From JANMAT01 sp031359995 (GTDB lineage: Bacteria > Actinomycetota > Acidimicrobiia > Acidimicrobiales > Ilumatobacteraceae), in assembly GCA_031359995.1 (NCBI GenBank), contig JANMAT010000144.1, positions 1 to 25,323 of the forward strand: a DNA stretch of 25,323 nt, in the 5' to 3' direction. Each line of letters opens with the position of its first letter. Within the stretch, counting starts at the first letter, position 1. The notes below the pieces were generated by a model. That model was given only the letters and a program-made list of their open reading frames with translations. It was not told the origin of the DNA and did no database searches. Positions 6,627-14,971 of this stretch are shown here, one piece after another. A program made the position numbers and the translations under genes.

Positions 6627-8108
6627 GTGGACAACTTGACCAGCGCCCGCGCCGAAGCCGCGGAGACTCCACTACCCTTTCCCATCACGCAGCTGATCGA
6701 GCCTTCCACCGCCGCCGGGGAGCGACAGGTCGGCAAACGGTTCCGGCGCGCCGCGGCCCCCCGGCCGGCGGCGAACGGAGGGGGCGAGGACCAGCGCCCG
6801 CGCTGGCGGCGTGGTGCGTCGATCGTGGCCGCGGTGGCCCAGTTCGGGTTGATCGGGCTGCTCGTGGTGACCATCCTCGGGTTCGCCGCCGCCCTGCGCC
6901 TGCGCCACGACTCCACCAAGCAGGCCATCGGCGACGCCCGTGACCGGGCGGTCTCGTTGGCCGACGGCATCGTGGCCCCGCACGTCACCCAGTCGTTGAT
7001 GGCCCCCGAACCGGCGGCCATCGCCGAGATGGACCGGATCGCGCAGAGCTACGTCGTGAAGGACCCCGTCACCCGAATGAAGGTGTGGCGGATGGACGGG
7101 CGCGTGGTCTACGCCGACGACCACCGCCTCATCGGCCAGACGTTCGAGATCGAAGCCGACGCGCTGGCCGCCGCCCGCCGGGGGGAGCCCTACGCCGACG
7201 TGACCGACCTGACCGCGCCGGAGAACGAGCTCGAACGGGGCGCGGGCAAGCTGCTCGAGGTGTACCGGCCCATCTACGCCACCAACGGCGAGATGTACCT
7301 GTACGAGCACTACCAGAAGTTCAGCGCCGTCACCGAGGGGGCCGACCGCATCTGGTCGGTGTTCGCCCCGCTGCTGCTCGGCTCGCTGATCCTGCTGGAG
7401 CTGATGCAGATCCCGCTGGCGTGGTCGCTGGCCCGCCGGGTGCGGGCCGCCCAGCGCCAGCGGGTCGCGCTGTTGCAGCAGGCGCTCGACGCCAGCGACG
7501 ACGAGCGGCGCCGCATCGCCCGCGACCTCCACGACGGCATCGTGCAGGATCTGATCGGCGTCTCGTACTCGGTGGGCGCGGTGATGCAGGACCCTGGCGT
7601 CGCCGGATCCGATCATGCCAGCCAGACGCTGTCCCAGGTCCGCGCGGGGACGCAGCGCTCCATCCGTGGCCTGCGCACGCTGCTGGTGGACATCTACCCG
7701 GCCAGCCTCCAGCACGGCGATCTGCCCGGGGCCCTCGGCGACCTGGTGGCGCCCTATGCGTCGAAGGGCATCGAGGTGAGCGTCGACTACGACGTGAACG
7801 GCACGGTCGCCCCTGACACGGAGGCCCTCGTGTACCGCACCGCCCGTGAGACCCTGAAGAACGTGGCCAAGCACGCACGGGCCACCGAGGTCACCGTGCG
7901 GGTCGCCAACCTCGGCAGTGAACAGGTCGAGCTGTCCATCGTCGACAACGGCATCGGATTCGATCCGACCACGCTCCGCAGCAAGCAGGCCGAAGGCCAT
8001 GTCGGCCTTCGACTGCTCTCTGATCTCGCGGCCAGCGCAGGCGGTACCATCGATGTCACGTCGGCGCCCGGCCAGGGCACGACCGTACGACTGCGAGCAC
8101 CCAGATGA
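6627..8108 (+). CDS. Membrane sensor histidine kinase, NarX/LiaS type (HisKA_3)
   Basis: A 493-residue kinase. The order is a hydrophilic N-terminus, a transmembrane helix (about 65-92), an extracytoplasmic sensor of about 150 residues, a second helix (about 242-266), a HisKA_3 dimerisation domain and an HATPase domain. The phospho-accepting H302 lies in ERRRIARDLHDG. The N-box Asn is N412 (NVAKHARA) and the G1 box is DNGIG at 440-444. The sensor contains MKVWRMDGRVVYADD, which resembles Cache/PAS-like periplasmic sensors. The signal is unknown. GTG at 6627 is chosen as the nearest start preceding the first membrane helix; longer in-frame extensions run into the SARP gene. The stop overlaps the response regulator start (ATGA), so these two are a cognate pair. 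Confidence 0.92.
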   Translation: MDNLTSARAEAAETPLPFPITQLIEPSTAAGERQVGKRFRRAAAPRPAANGGGEDQRPRWRRGASIVAAVAQFGLIGLLVVTILGFAAALRLRHDSTKQAIGDARDRAVSLADGIVAPHVTQSLMAPEPAAIAEMDRIAQSYVVKDPVTRMKVWRMDGRVVYADDHRLIGQTFEIEADALAAARRGEPYADVTDLTAPENELERGAGKLLEVYRPIYATNGEMYLYEHYQKFSAVTEGADRIWSVFAPLLLGSLILLELMQIPLAWSLARRVRAAQRQRVALLQQALDASDDERRRIARDLHDGIVQDLIGVSYSVGAVMQDPGVAGSDHASQTLSQVRAGTQRSIRGLRTLLVDIYPASLQHGDLPGALGDLVAPYASKGIEVSVDYDVNGTVAPDTEALVYRTARETLKNVAKHARATEVTVRVANLGSEQVELSIVDNGIGFDPTTLRSKQAEGHVGLRLLSDLAASAGGTIDVTSAPGQGTTVRLRAPR

Positions 8109-8746
8109 TCCGAGTCCTGGTGGTGGATGACCATTCGCTCGTCCGGAGCGGGCTCATCCAGCTCCTCTCGTCCGCTGACGACATCGAGTTGGTGGGTCAG
8201 GCCGCCGACGGTGTCGAGGCCGTGAGCCTCGTGGCCGACACCCTGCCCGACGTCGTGCTGATGGACCTGTCCATGCCCAACATGGACGGCATCACCGCCA
8301 CGCGCATCATCCACGATCAGCACCCCGAGGTGCGTGTGGTCGCGCTCACCTCGTTCGCCGAGCGCAAGACCGTGCTCGACGCCATCGACGCCGGTGCCGT
8401 GGGGTACATCCTCAAGGACGGCGAGATGGAAGAGCTGCTGCGGGCCACCCGGGCCGCCGCTCGCGGCGAATCACCGTTGTCGCCCCGCGCCGCCCAGGCC
8501 GTGCTGTCGGCCCGTGGCGCCCGCACCGGTCCCGAGCTCACCGACCGCGAGCGCGAGGTCATGGAGCTGGTCGTCACGCGGCTCACCAACCGCGAGATCG
8601 CCGTGCGGCTGGAGATCAGCGAGAAGACGGTGAAGACCCACCTGACGCGCATCTACCAGCGCTTCGGCATCGAGAACCGTACCCAGGCCATCTCGTGGGC
8701 CCAGCGCATCGGTCTCGGTGGCCCCCAGGGCGTCAAGATCGACTGA
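8105..8746 (+). CDS. NarL/LuxR-family response regulator
   Basis: A 213-residue two-domain response regulator. The receiver is canonical: acidic pair D8/D9, phospho-acceptor D54 (VVLMDLSMP), switch T82 and K104 (ILKDGE). After a linker, the LuxR-type helix-turn-helix starts at TDREREVMELV (about residue 144) and includes NREIAVRLEISEKTVKTHL. It would be phosphorylated by the kinase whose stop it overlaps by 4 bp, then bind DNA as a dimer. Unlike the other two LuxR-type proteins in the window it has all receiver catalytic residues. An inserted sequence begins directly after its stop codon. Confidence 0.95.
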   Translation: MIRVLVVDDHSLVRSGLIQLLSSADDIELVGQAADGVEAVSLVADTLPDVVLMDLSMPNMDGITATRIIHDQHPEVRVVALTSFAERKTVLDAIDAGAVGYILKDGEMEELLRATRAAARGESPLSPRAAQAVLSARGARTGPELTDREREVMELVVTRLTNREIAVRLEISEKTVKTHLTRIYQRFGIENRTQAISWAQRIGLGGPQGVKID

Positions 8747-8835
8747 GCGAAGCGAAGGCGGGGCGGCCGAGCGAGCGCCAGCGAGCCGGACGCCGATGGG
8801 GTCCGGGGGCGCAGCCCCTACGCAAGATCGACTGA
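8734..8835. mobile_element. REP-like 76-bp insertion flanked by a 13-bp direct duplication
   Basis: CAAGATCGACTGA occurs at 8734-8746, where it ends the response regulator gene, and again exactly at 8823-8835. The 76 bp between (8747-8822) begin GCGAAGCGAAGG, contain GCGAGC-rich stretches and end with a small hairpin and CCTACG. This looks like insertion of a short palindromic element with target-site duplication, leaving the stop codon intact. No terminal inverted repeats and no second copy in the window were found, so the type of element is inferred. Confidence 0.5.
8805..8819. terminator. Possible terminator hairpin between convergent genes
   Basis: GGGGC (8806-8810) and GCCCC (8814-8818) form a perfect stem with a GCA loop, extended by one G-U pair. 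It lies within the inserted element, between the response regulator (+) and the serine hydrolase (-). There is no T-run, so termination activity is uncertain. Confidence 0.35.
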
Positions 8836-8856
8836 CGACTGACGCTAGGCCCGGGC

Positions 8857-11289
8857 TCAGGGGAGCTCGGGCGAGTAGTCCCACTCGGGCCAGTCGTTCA
8901 CCGTGCCGAGCGCGCGGCCCATGAGCTCGCGCAGGACCTCGTTGTGGTTCTCGAACTCACCGTTCACGACGATGCCCCACGTGAGTCCGTCGGGCTGGTG
9001 CACCGCCATGGCGCGCGCGCCGGCCAGCGAGCCGGTGTGGCCCCACGCCCCGTTCGGGAACACCTCGACGCCGAGACCCCACGAGCCCAATCCGGGCGTG
9101 GTCAACTCGGCGTAGGTGGTGGGCTTCAACAGGTGCTGCCCGGGCTTGTCGGGGTCGAGACCGTCGAGGAAGCGGGCGAGGTCGACCGAGGTGCCCAACC
9201 AGCCGCCGGCGCCCGACAGCGACTCGAGGAACGTGCCGCCCGCGGCGCGATAGGCGACCTCGTCGGGCTTGCGTCCGAAGCTGGCGCCGATGCGGGCGTC
9301 GCGCACGTTGCGCCGCTCGAGCACCAGCGACTGCACCACCTTGTCGTAGTCCTCGCCGGTGTACTTCTCGACGAGCAGCGACAGCAGGCAGTAGTTCATG
9401 TTCACGTAGTTGAACGTGCTGCCCGGGTTGTTGGCGAGGGGCAGGGTGACGAACCACACCGCCGCGTCCAGGCACGACTTCGGGCCCGACGGCCCGAACA
9501 CCTGGCGGACGCGGGGCTGCTCCGTGAAGAACGGATCGGTCGACTTCGTGAACCCCGACGTGTGGTGCAACAGGTCCTTCACCGTGATGCGACCGAGACG
9601 CGGGTCGGGGTTCTCCACCAGCGGCAGCCGGTCGGCCAGGAGGGAGAGCACCGAGTCGTCGAGCGAGAGTGCACCGGCCTGCACGAGCTGCAGCACCGCG
9701 GCGGCGGTGATCACCTTCGAGATGCTGGCGAAGCGGAACCGGGTGTCGACCCGCACGGGCGCGCCGGCGTCGTCCATGGCGCCGTAGGCCCGGGCGTAGA
9801 CGAGGCGACCCTCCTTGGCCACGGCGACGCTGGCGCCCCGCAGCCCGCGTGACGACAGGAAGCCGTTGATCGCCGCGTCGAAGTCGGCCCGGGCGGGGGT
9901 GCCGCTCAGGTCGGGCGCCACGGGCGGCACGGCGGGGTCGACGGGCACCGGGTTGGTGAGCACCCATGCCAGGCGGTCGACCGCGAGGCCGGTGATCGCG
10001 TCGGTGGTGACGCTGAACGCGTGGTCGGCGTTCAACCGCACGAGCGCCGGTGTGGTGGTGCTCTGCCCGGCGGCCTGGAGCGGGCCGGTGGGTACGCCCG
10101 GCCGGGGCGTGCCGGCGGCGTAGACGGTGAAGCTGCCGGCGTCGCTCGGGTTCTCGACGCTGGCGGCCACGAGGGCGGCGCCGACGCCGGCGGGGGCCCC
10201 GTCCATGGTGGCGTCACGGCGGTAGCCGGGCTCCAGCGGCGAGCCGGCGGCGTCGAACACGCGAACCGGTTCGGTGGGCAGCACCAGGCCGGTGGTGACC
10301 TCGGCGGCGCGGTCGCCCGTGAGCCAGCCGACGAGCTCGGCGGTGAGGTTGACGGGTGCGGTGGTCCTCAGCGTGAGCTTGCCCTGGCTCGACAGCGGCG
10401 CCAGGACCAGGTTCGAGGTGGCCCACCCCGCCGGCGGCACCACGAGGGCGGGGGCGTCGGTGCCCCCGGCACCAGTGGCCCACGCGGTGACGATGCCGGG
10501 CGGCGTGCCCTCGGTGGCGGTCAGCTGCAGCAGAGCGGCCGAGGCGCCGAGGGGCACGCCGGCCTGGCCGGCGATGGTGAGCTCCACCTGACCGTCGGCC
10601 GGGAGCGGCCCGGCCGCGCCCTGGGACTCGGCCGTGTCGAGCACGCGCCGAGGGTTGAGGGGTACGAGCCGCCCGCCCGAGGCCCCGCGGGGCGCGGCGA
10701 CCAGGGCACCGACCACGTCGAGCCGGACGCGCGCCGCGGTGGTGGTGGCCACCTTCAGCGTGCCGTCGGTGCCGATGGGCACGAGGGTGAGCTTCACCAC
10801 GGTGTCGCACGTGCTGGCGACCTGGGCGGTGGGGGCGGTCGGCTCATCGCGGCCGCCGCCCCACACGGTGACGACACCCGGCCCGGCGGCGTCGGACACG
10901 ATCACGTTCACCAGCACCCCGGTGAGCGACTCGGTGGGCGTGCCCGCCTTGCCCGTGACCGCCACGGTGGTGGGCACGTCGGCCTTCAGCGAGCCGCCGC
11001 AATCGGAAGCGCTGGGGCCACTGTCGTACAGCGCGGCCGGCGGCAGGGTGACGATGCGGGACGAGCCGGCCGGCACCGTGGCCTCACCGGTGAGGGGATC
11101 GGTGACCGGTGTGGTGCCGTCGGACGATGTCCCGGCGGCGTCGATGGTGGTCACGACGTCGGGGGTGGTGACCTCGGTCGTGGTCGGAGCGAGCTTGACG
11201 TTCTCGGTGTCGGGTGCGACGCAACCGGCCAGCGTCGCACCCGCGAGCGCAAGCGCGACGAGACGACGGAGGCGGGCAGGAGCGGACAC
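8857..11289 (-). CDS. Lipoprotein serine hydrolase (class C beta-lactamase fold) with long N-terminal repeat region
   Basis: GTG at 11289 gives an 810-residue precursor starting with a lipoprotein signal (RRLVALALAGATLAGC, lipobox LAGC), followed by a Thr-rich spacer. Roughly residues 60-460 hold degenerate beta-rich repeats of the kind seen in actinobacterial surface proteins (RVLDT and RVFDA units, VVTVW/IVTAW strands, ELVGWL ends). From about 490 comes a serine hydrolase of the beta-lactamase/D-alanyl-D-alanine carboxypeptidase/esterase fold, with S522-I-S-K525, Y628-V-N630 and H751-T-G753 as the three catalytic motifs. It should be anchored outside the membrane, acting on cell-wall peptides or esters. 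The same frame stays open upstream into the LuxR gene but has no signal there, so the longer version is rejected. An earlier GTG ten codons upstream is possible. Confidence 0.87.
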   Translation of the reverse strand: MSAPARLRRLVALALAGATLAGCVAPDTENVKLAPTTTEVTTPDVVTTIDAAGTSSDGTTPVTDPLTGEATVPAGSSRIVTLPPAALYDSGPSASDCGGSLKADVPTTVAVTGKAGTPTESLTGVLVNVIVSDAAGPGVVTVWGGGRDEPTAPTAQVASTCDTVVKLTLVPIGTDGTLKVATTTAARVRLDVVGALVAAPRGASGGRLVPLNPRRVLDTAESQGAAGPLPADGQVELTIAGQAGVPLGASAALLQLTATEGTPPGIVTAWATGAGGTDAPALVVPPAGWATSNLVLAPLSSQGKLTLRTTAPVNLTAELVGWLTGDRAAEVTTGLVLPTEPVRVFDAAGSPLEPGYRRDATMDGAPAGVGAALVAASVENPSDAGSFTVYAAGTPRPGVPTGPLQAAGQSTTTPALVRLNADHAFSVTTDAITGLAVDRLAWVLTNPVPVDPAVPPVAPDLSGTPARADFDAAINGFLSSRGLRGASVAVAKEGRLVYARAYGAMDDAGAPVRVDTRFRFASISKVITAAAVLQLVQAGALSLDDSVLSLLADRLPLVENPDPRLGRITVKDLLHHTSGFTKSTDPFFTEQPRVRQVFGPSGPKSCLDAAVWFVTLPLANNPGSTFNYVNMNYCLLSLLVEKYTGEDYDKVVQSLVLERRNVRDARIGASFGRKPDEVAYRAAGGTFLESLSGAGGWLGTSVDLARFLDGLDPDKPGQHLLKPTTYAELTTPGLGSWGLGVEVFPNGAWGHTGSLAGARAMAVHQPDGLTWGIVVNGEFENHNEVLRELMGRALGTVNDWPEWDYSPELP

Positions 11290-11339
11290 GGCCGTGCCAG
11301 CGTATTGGGCCGGCACGCCCGTGCGGCGGCAGCGCCCGG

Positions 11340-12014
11340 TTACGACGGGTTGCGGCGCGCCGACGGCCGCGACGGCGGCACGTGGGCGGCGGCGCCCGAG
11401 GTGACGCGCATGGCCAGCTCGACCTGACTGTGCACACCGAACTTCGACATCAGCGTCTTGAGGTGCCCGCGGCAGGTGTGCACGCTCATGCCGAGCCGGG
11501 CGGCGATGGCCGGCGCGCCGTGGGCGTCGGTGAGCAGCGCGAGCACGTCGCGCTCGCGCGGCGTCAGGTGCACGCCGTCGTAGCGGGTGTCGCCGTCCGG
11601 TCGGCGGCGCGCGGCGCGCAGCGCCTTGGCCGGCACGGTCAGCACGGTGCGGCCGGCGGCGCGCACCTCGTCGAGCAGGTCGACCATGGCGCAGGCGCGG
11701 TCGACGGCGGTGAACGGCTGGAGCTGGCCGAGAGGGTGGTGAGCGCCCGTGAGCACGAGGGGCCACGCCTGGGGCCATCGCAGCTGGATTCGGTCGATGA
11801 CCTGGGGCAGGTCACGGCCGTCGCCGGGCAGGTCGAGCACGACCACGTCGGGGTCGGCTCCGAGGCCGTCGCCGTGGCTCACGTGGTCGGGATCGGCACC
11901 GTGACCGGCGCACGTGAGGTCGTCGGACGCGTCGAGGGCCGCGGCCAGGAGCTCGGCGAAGGCCTGACGCGAGGCGACGATGGCCACGCGTCGCCGCGTG
12001 GCGGTGCTGGACAT
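11340..12014 (-). CDS. LuxR-type transcriptional regulator with degenerate receiver domain (paralogue of the gene at 4796)
   Basis: The ATG at 12014 is preceded by GAGGAAG at 5-nt spacing, the same leader as its paralogue. The 224-residue protein has a receiver-like domain (about 9-120) and a LuxR helix-turn-helix (151-207). The acidic pair is replaced by VASR and D61 (VVVLDLPGD) remains. The usual K-containing strand cannot be found, so phosphorylation is doubtful. The recognition region TCRGHLKTLMSKFGVHSQ closely matches TCRGHIKRLMTKFGAHTQ of the + strand paralogue, so both may bind similar sites. The receiver halves have diverged much more. The gene lies upstream of the lipoprotein hydrolase in the same direction, 50 bp apart, and may control it. 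Confidence 0.85.
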   Translation of the reverse strand: MSSTATRRRVAIVASRQAFAELLAAALDASDDLTCAGHGADPDHVSHGDGLGADPDVVVLDLPGDGRDLPQVIDRIQLRWPQAWPLVLTGAHHPLGQLQPFTAVDRACAMVDLLDEVRAAGRTVLTVPAKALRAARRRPDGDTRYDGVHLTPRERDVLALLTDAHGAPAIAARLGMSVHTCRGHLKTLMSKFGVHSQVELAMRVTSGAAAHVPPSRPSARRNPS

Positions 12015-12071
12015 GAAGCTTCCTCGACTCCCCGCCGGTGCCGTGTCCGCGCGCCGTGGCGGAACATGACT

Positions 12072-12100
12072 ATTTGAGACCACGAAGGGCGAAAGGTCAA
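12072..12100 (-). promoter_or_regulatory. Probable promoter of the - strand LuxR gene
   Basis: Read on the - strand, TTGACC (12100-12095) is followed after 17 bp by TCAAAT (12077-12072). This gives a 5' leader of about 50 nt with a good ribosome binding site. The -35 is strong and the -10 matches four of six consensus bases. Confidence 0.45.
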
Positions 12101-12155
12101 CCGGCGGCCGCGCTCGGGGAAGTGACCGAGCGGGTCGGTGTGTGAGACTGCGGCC

Positions 12156-13112
12156 GTGGGGGGATGGTTGGTGCGCCGACTGGCGTCGCTGGTCGCGGTG
12201 CTGGTGCTGGTGACGGCGGGCACCTACGCGCTCATCGACCTGCTGCCCGGCGATCCGGCCCTCGCGATCCTCGGTTTCGGGGCCACCGAGCAACGGGCGG
12301 AGGCCCTCCGCCACCAGCTCGAGCTCGACCGGCCCTGGCCCGTGCGCTACATCCACTGGGTGGACGGCGCCGTGCACGGCGACCTGGGCCAGACCCGCCG
12401 CTACTCCCCGCTCAGCGTGGCTGGCGTGTTGCGCCTGCGCATGCCCCGCACGCTGCAGCTGCTGCTGTTCACCGAGGTGCTGGCGTTCGGTCTGGCCGTA
12501 CCGCTCGGCCTGTGGGCGGGGTGGCGGGCCAACACACGGGTGGACCGCGCCATCTCGTCGCTCGCGTTCGGCGCGGTGGCCCTGCCGCCGTTCATGCTGG
12601 GGCTGTTGCTCGTGCTGTTCTTCGCCGTCAAGAACCGGTGGCTGCCCTCGTCGGGGTACCGGCCCCTGTTCGGGGATCCGCTCGGTGCCCTGCGCACCAC
12701 CATCCTGCCGACGCTCACGCTCGGCCTGCCCCTCGCCGGCATCATGCTGCGCGCCCTGCGGGCCGACGTGGCCGAGACGGTGCAGCGCGACCACGTGCTG
12801 CTGGCTCGGGCCAATGGCCTGTCCCCGTGGCGGATCCTGCGGCGCCACGTGCTGCGCCAGTCGTCGCTCACCATGATCGCCCTCGTCGGTGTGACGCTGC
12901 CGTGGGTGCTGAGCTTCATCGTGGTGGTCGAGAAGCTGTTCAACACCTTCGGCGCCGGCGAACTGGTGGGCGAGGCGGTGACGGCGCGCGACTTCTCGGT
13001 GATCCAGGGCGCCATCCTGGCCTTCGCCGTGCTGTACCTGATGGTGAGCGCGCTGGTCGACGTGGCCCAGTCGCTGCTCGACCCGCGGGTGCGACGACGG
13101 AGCGGCGTGTGA
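12156..13112 (+). CDS. ABC transporter permease, DppB/OppB type
   Basis: A 318-residue integral membrane permease of the dipeptide/oligopeptide/nickel importer family. The N-terminus VRRLASLVAVLVLVTAGTYALIDLLPGDPA is typical of DppB, with the LPGDP motif after the first helix. Further membrane segments follow, and a cytoplasmic EAA-like loop around VLLARANGLSPWRILRRHVLR contacts the ATPase. GTG at 12156 is preferred: it gives the usual short cytoplasmic N-terminus, and GAGACT sits 6 nt upstream as a possible leaderless -10. GTG at 12138 would add six residues. The next gene overlaps by 4 bp (GTGA). Confidence 0.9.
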   Translation: MGGWLVRRLASLVAVLVLVTAGTYALIDLLPGDPALAILGFGATEQRAEALRHQLELDRPWPVRYIHWVDGAVHGDLGQTRRYSPLSVAGVLRLRMPRTLQLLLFTEVLAFGLAVPLGLWAGWRANTRVDRAISSLAFGAVALPPFMLGLLLVLFFAVKNRWLPSSGYRPLFGDPLGALRTTILPTLTLGLPLAGIMLRALRADVAETVQRDHVLLARANGLSPWRILRRHVLRQSSLTMIALVGVTLPWVLSFIVVVEKLFNTFGAGELVGEAVTARDFSVIQGAILAFAVLYLMVSALVDVAQSLLDPRVRRRSGV

Positions 13113-14971
13113 GCGACGGGACCCACGCGACCCGGGTCCGGCGCATCGGTCGCGGCGCGCTGTTCTGGGTGTCGCTCGCGTGGCTGGTCGTGCTGGTGGG
13201 GGCGGCCGCCGCCGCCAACTGGATCGCGCCGCACCCGAACGCGCTGAACACTTCCATCGCGGGGCGCGGGCCCTCGTGGCGCCACCCGTTCGGCATGTCG
13301 CGGATCGGGCACGACATGCTGGCCCGGTCCATTCATGCCAGCCGGCTCGTGCTCGTGCTGACCGTGGTGGCCACGCTGGTGGGCCTGGTGCTCGGTGGCG
13401 GCCTCGGCCTGGTAGCCGGCTACGCCAAGGGGTGGACCGAGCGCATCGTGCTCACGGTGCTCGACGCGTGGATCGCCCTGCCCAGCCTGATGGTGCTCAT
13501 GGCCGTGGTCACGTACGTGGGCCGCAGCGTGTGGCTCATCGCCCTGTTCGTCGGGCTGCTCACGGTGCCGATGTTCGCCCGCATCACGCGCTCCGCCACC
13601 CGCACGGTCGCCGGCAGCGAGTACGTGCTGGCGGCGCGCATGGCCGGCGCCCGCTACCACCGCGTCATGTGGCGCGAGGTCGTGCCCAACATCGCGCTAC
13701 CGGTTCTGGCCTACACGTGCATCGTCATGGGCCTGGCCCTGCTGATGGAGGGCACGCTCAGCTTCCTCGGTGTCGGCCTCGACACCAGGCGGGTCACGTG
13801 GGGTGCGCTCGTGCTCGAGGGCCAGCGCGAGCTCGACGTGCGGCCTTACCTGTCGCTGATCCCGTCAGGGCTGTTCTTCGCGACCATCCTCGCCCTGAAC
13901 GTGGTGGGCGACCGGTTGGCGGCCAGCTACGCCGGGCTCGTGACCGTGTCGGTGCGCCGCGTCCGCCCGGCGGCGTCGGACCCGAGCGTGGTGCCGCCAC
14001 GGAGCGACGACGTGCTCGTGCTCGACGATGTGCGCACCACGATCGACACGACGGACGGCCCGGTGCACGCCGTGCGGGGCGTGTCGCTCACGTTGCCCCG
14101 CGGCCGCACCCTGGCGCTGGTCGGTGAGTCGGGCAGTGGCAAGACGCTGCTGGCCCGCTCGATCCTGGGCGTGCTGCCCGCCACGGCGTCGAGCACGGGC
14201 CGGGTGTGGTTCGGTGGTCGCGATCTGCGCACCATCGACGAAGCCGGCATGCGGGCCGTGCGCGGGCGCGAGATCGCCATGGTGTTCCAGGACCCGATGT
14301 CGGCTCTCGATCCGGTGATGCGCGTGGGCGAGCAGATCGCCGAGCTCGCGCGCCTGCACCTCGGTCTCGGTCGCCGCGAGGCGAAGGCGCGGGCCCGTTC
14401 GCTCATGGCACAGGTCGGCATCGGCGACGTCAACCGGCGGGCTCGCCAGTACCCGCACGAGCTGTCGGGCGGCCTGCGCCAGCGGGTCGCCATCGCCATG
14501 GCCCTGGCCGGTGAACCGGAGGTTCTGATCGCGGACGAGCCCACCAGCGCGCTCGACGTGACGGTGCAGGCGCAGATCCTCGACCTGCTGCGCTCGCTGC
14601 AGCGCGACCGCGGCCTCACCGTGCTGCTGGTCACCCATGACCTCGGCATCGTCGCGTCCCATGCCGACGAGGTCGCGGTCATGTACGGGGGCCGCGTCGT
14701 GGAACGGGCGCCCACGAGGGCACTGTTCGCCGCGCCGGCCATGCCGTACACCGTGGCGCTGCTTCGGGCCGTTCCCCGGCTCGACGCGCCGAGTCACCAG
14801 CGGGCCCAGGCCATCGGTGGGCAGCCACCCGACCCGCGCTCGTTGCCGCTCGGGTGTGCGTTCGCGCCGCGCTGCGACCGGGCCGACGAGCAGTGTGGCA
14901 CCGAGCGCCCCGTGCTGCGCGGCACGCTGGCCCACGAGGTGGCCTGCGTGCACCCGATCGCTCAGGTCTGA
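13109..14971 (+). CDS. Fused ABC permease-ATPase (DppC-DppD type)
   Basis: One 620-residue protein combines a DppC-type permease (about 1-285) and a DppD-type ATPase (about 303-620). The permease half has an N-terminal helix, the PFGMSRIGHDMLARSI signature of DppC proteins, several membrane helices and the EAA loop EYVLAARMAGARYHRVMWRE. The ATPase half has Walker A GESGSGKT (339-346), the Q-loop VFQDPMSALDP, the ABC signature LSGG at 452-455, Walker B with D476 and E477, and the His switch VTHD. The Cys-containing oligopeptide-type C-terminus GCAFAPRCDRADEQC is also present. It energises uptake of peptides, nickel or a similar substrate. No substrate-binding protein and no DppF partner are nearby. 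Its last 10 bp overlap the convergent gene. Confidence 0.92.
   Translation: MSDGTHATRVRRIGRGALFWVSLAWLVVLVGAAAAANWIAPHPNALNTSIAGRGPSWRHPFGMSRIGHDMLARSIHASRLVLVLTVVATLVGLVLGGGLGLVAGYAKGWTERIVLTVLDAWIALPSLMVLMAVVTYVGRSVWLIALFVGLLTVPMFARITRSATRTVAGSEYVLAARMAGARYHRVMWREVVPNIALPVLAYTCIVMGLALLMEGTLSFLGVGLDTRRVTWGALVLEGQRELDVRPYLSLIPSGLFFATILALNVVGDRLAASYAGLVTVSVRRVRPAASDPSVVPPRSDDVLVLDDVRTTIDTTDGPVHAVRGVSLTLPRGRTLALVGESGSGKTLLARSILGVLPATASSTGRVWFGGRDLRTIDEAGMRAVRGREIAMVFQDPMSALDPVMRVGEQIAELARLHLGLGRREAKARARSLMAQVGIGDVNRRARQYPHELSGGLRQRVAIAMALAGEPEVLIADEPTSALDVTVQAQILDLLRSLQRDRGLTVLLVTHDLGIVASHADEVAVMYGGRVVERAPTRALFAAPAMPYTVALLRAVPRLDAPSHQRAQAIGGQPPDPRSLPLGCAFAPRCDRADEQCGTERPVLRGTLAHEVACVHPIAQV

Noticed and set aside
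8857..11289. True antibiotic-resistance beta-lactamase
   Set aside because: The SxxK, YxN and HTG motifs are shared by esterases and D,D-peptidases. The lipoprotein anchor and long repeat region argue against a dedicated resistance enzyme.
11290..11778. Extension of the serine hydrolase to a 973-residue protein
   Set aside because: The extension is the LuxR gene read in another frame. The lipoprotein signal peptide fixes the start near 11289.
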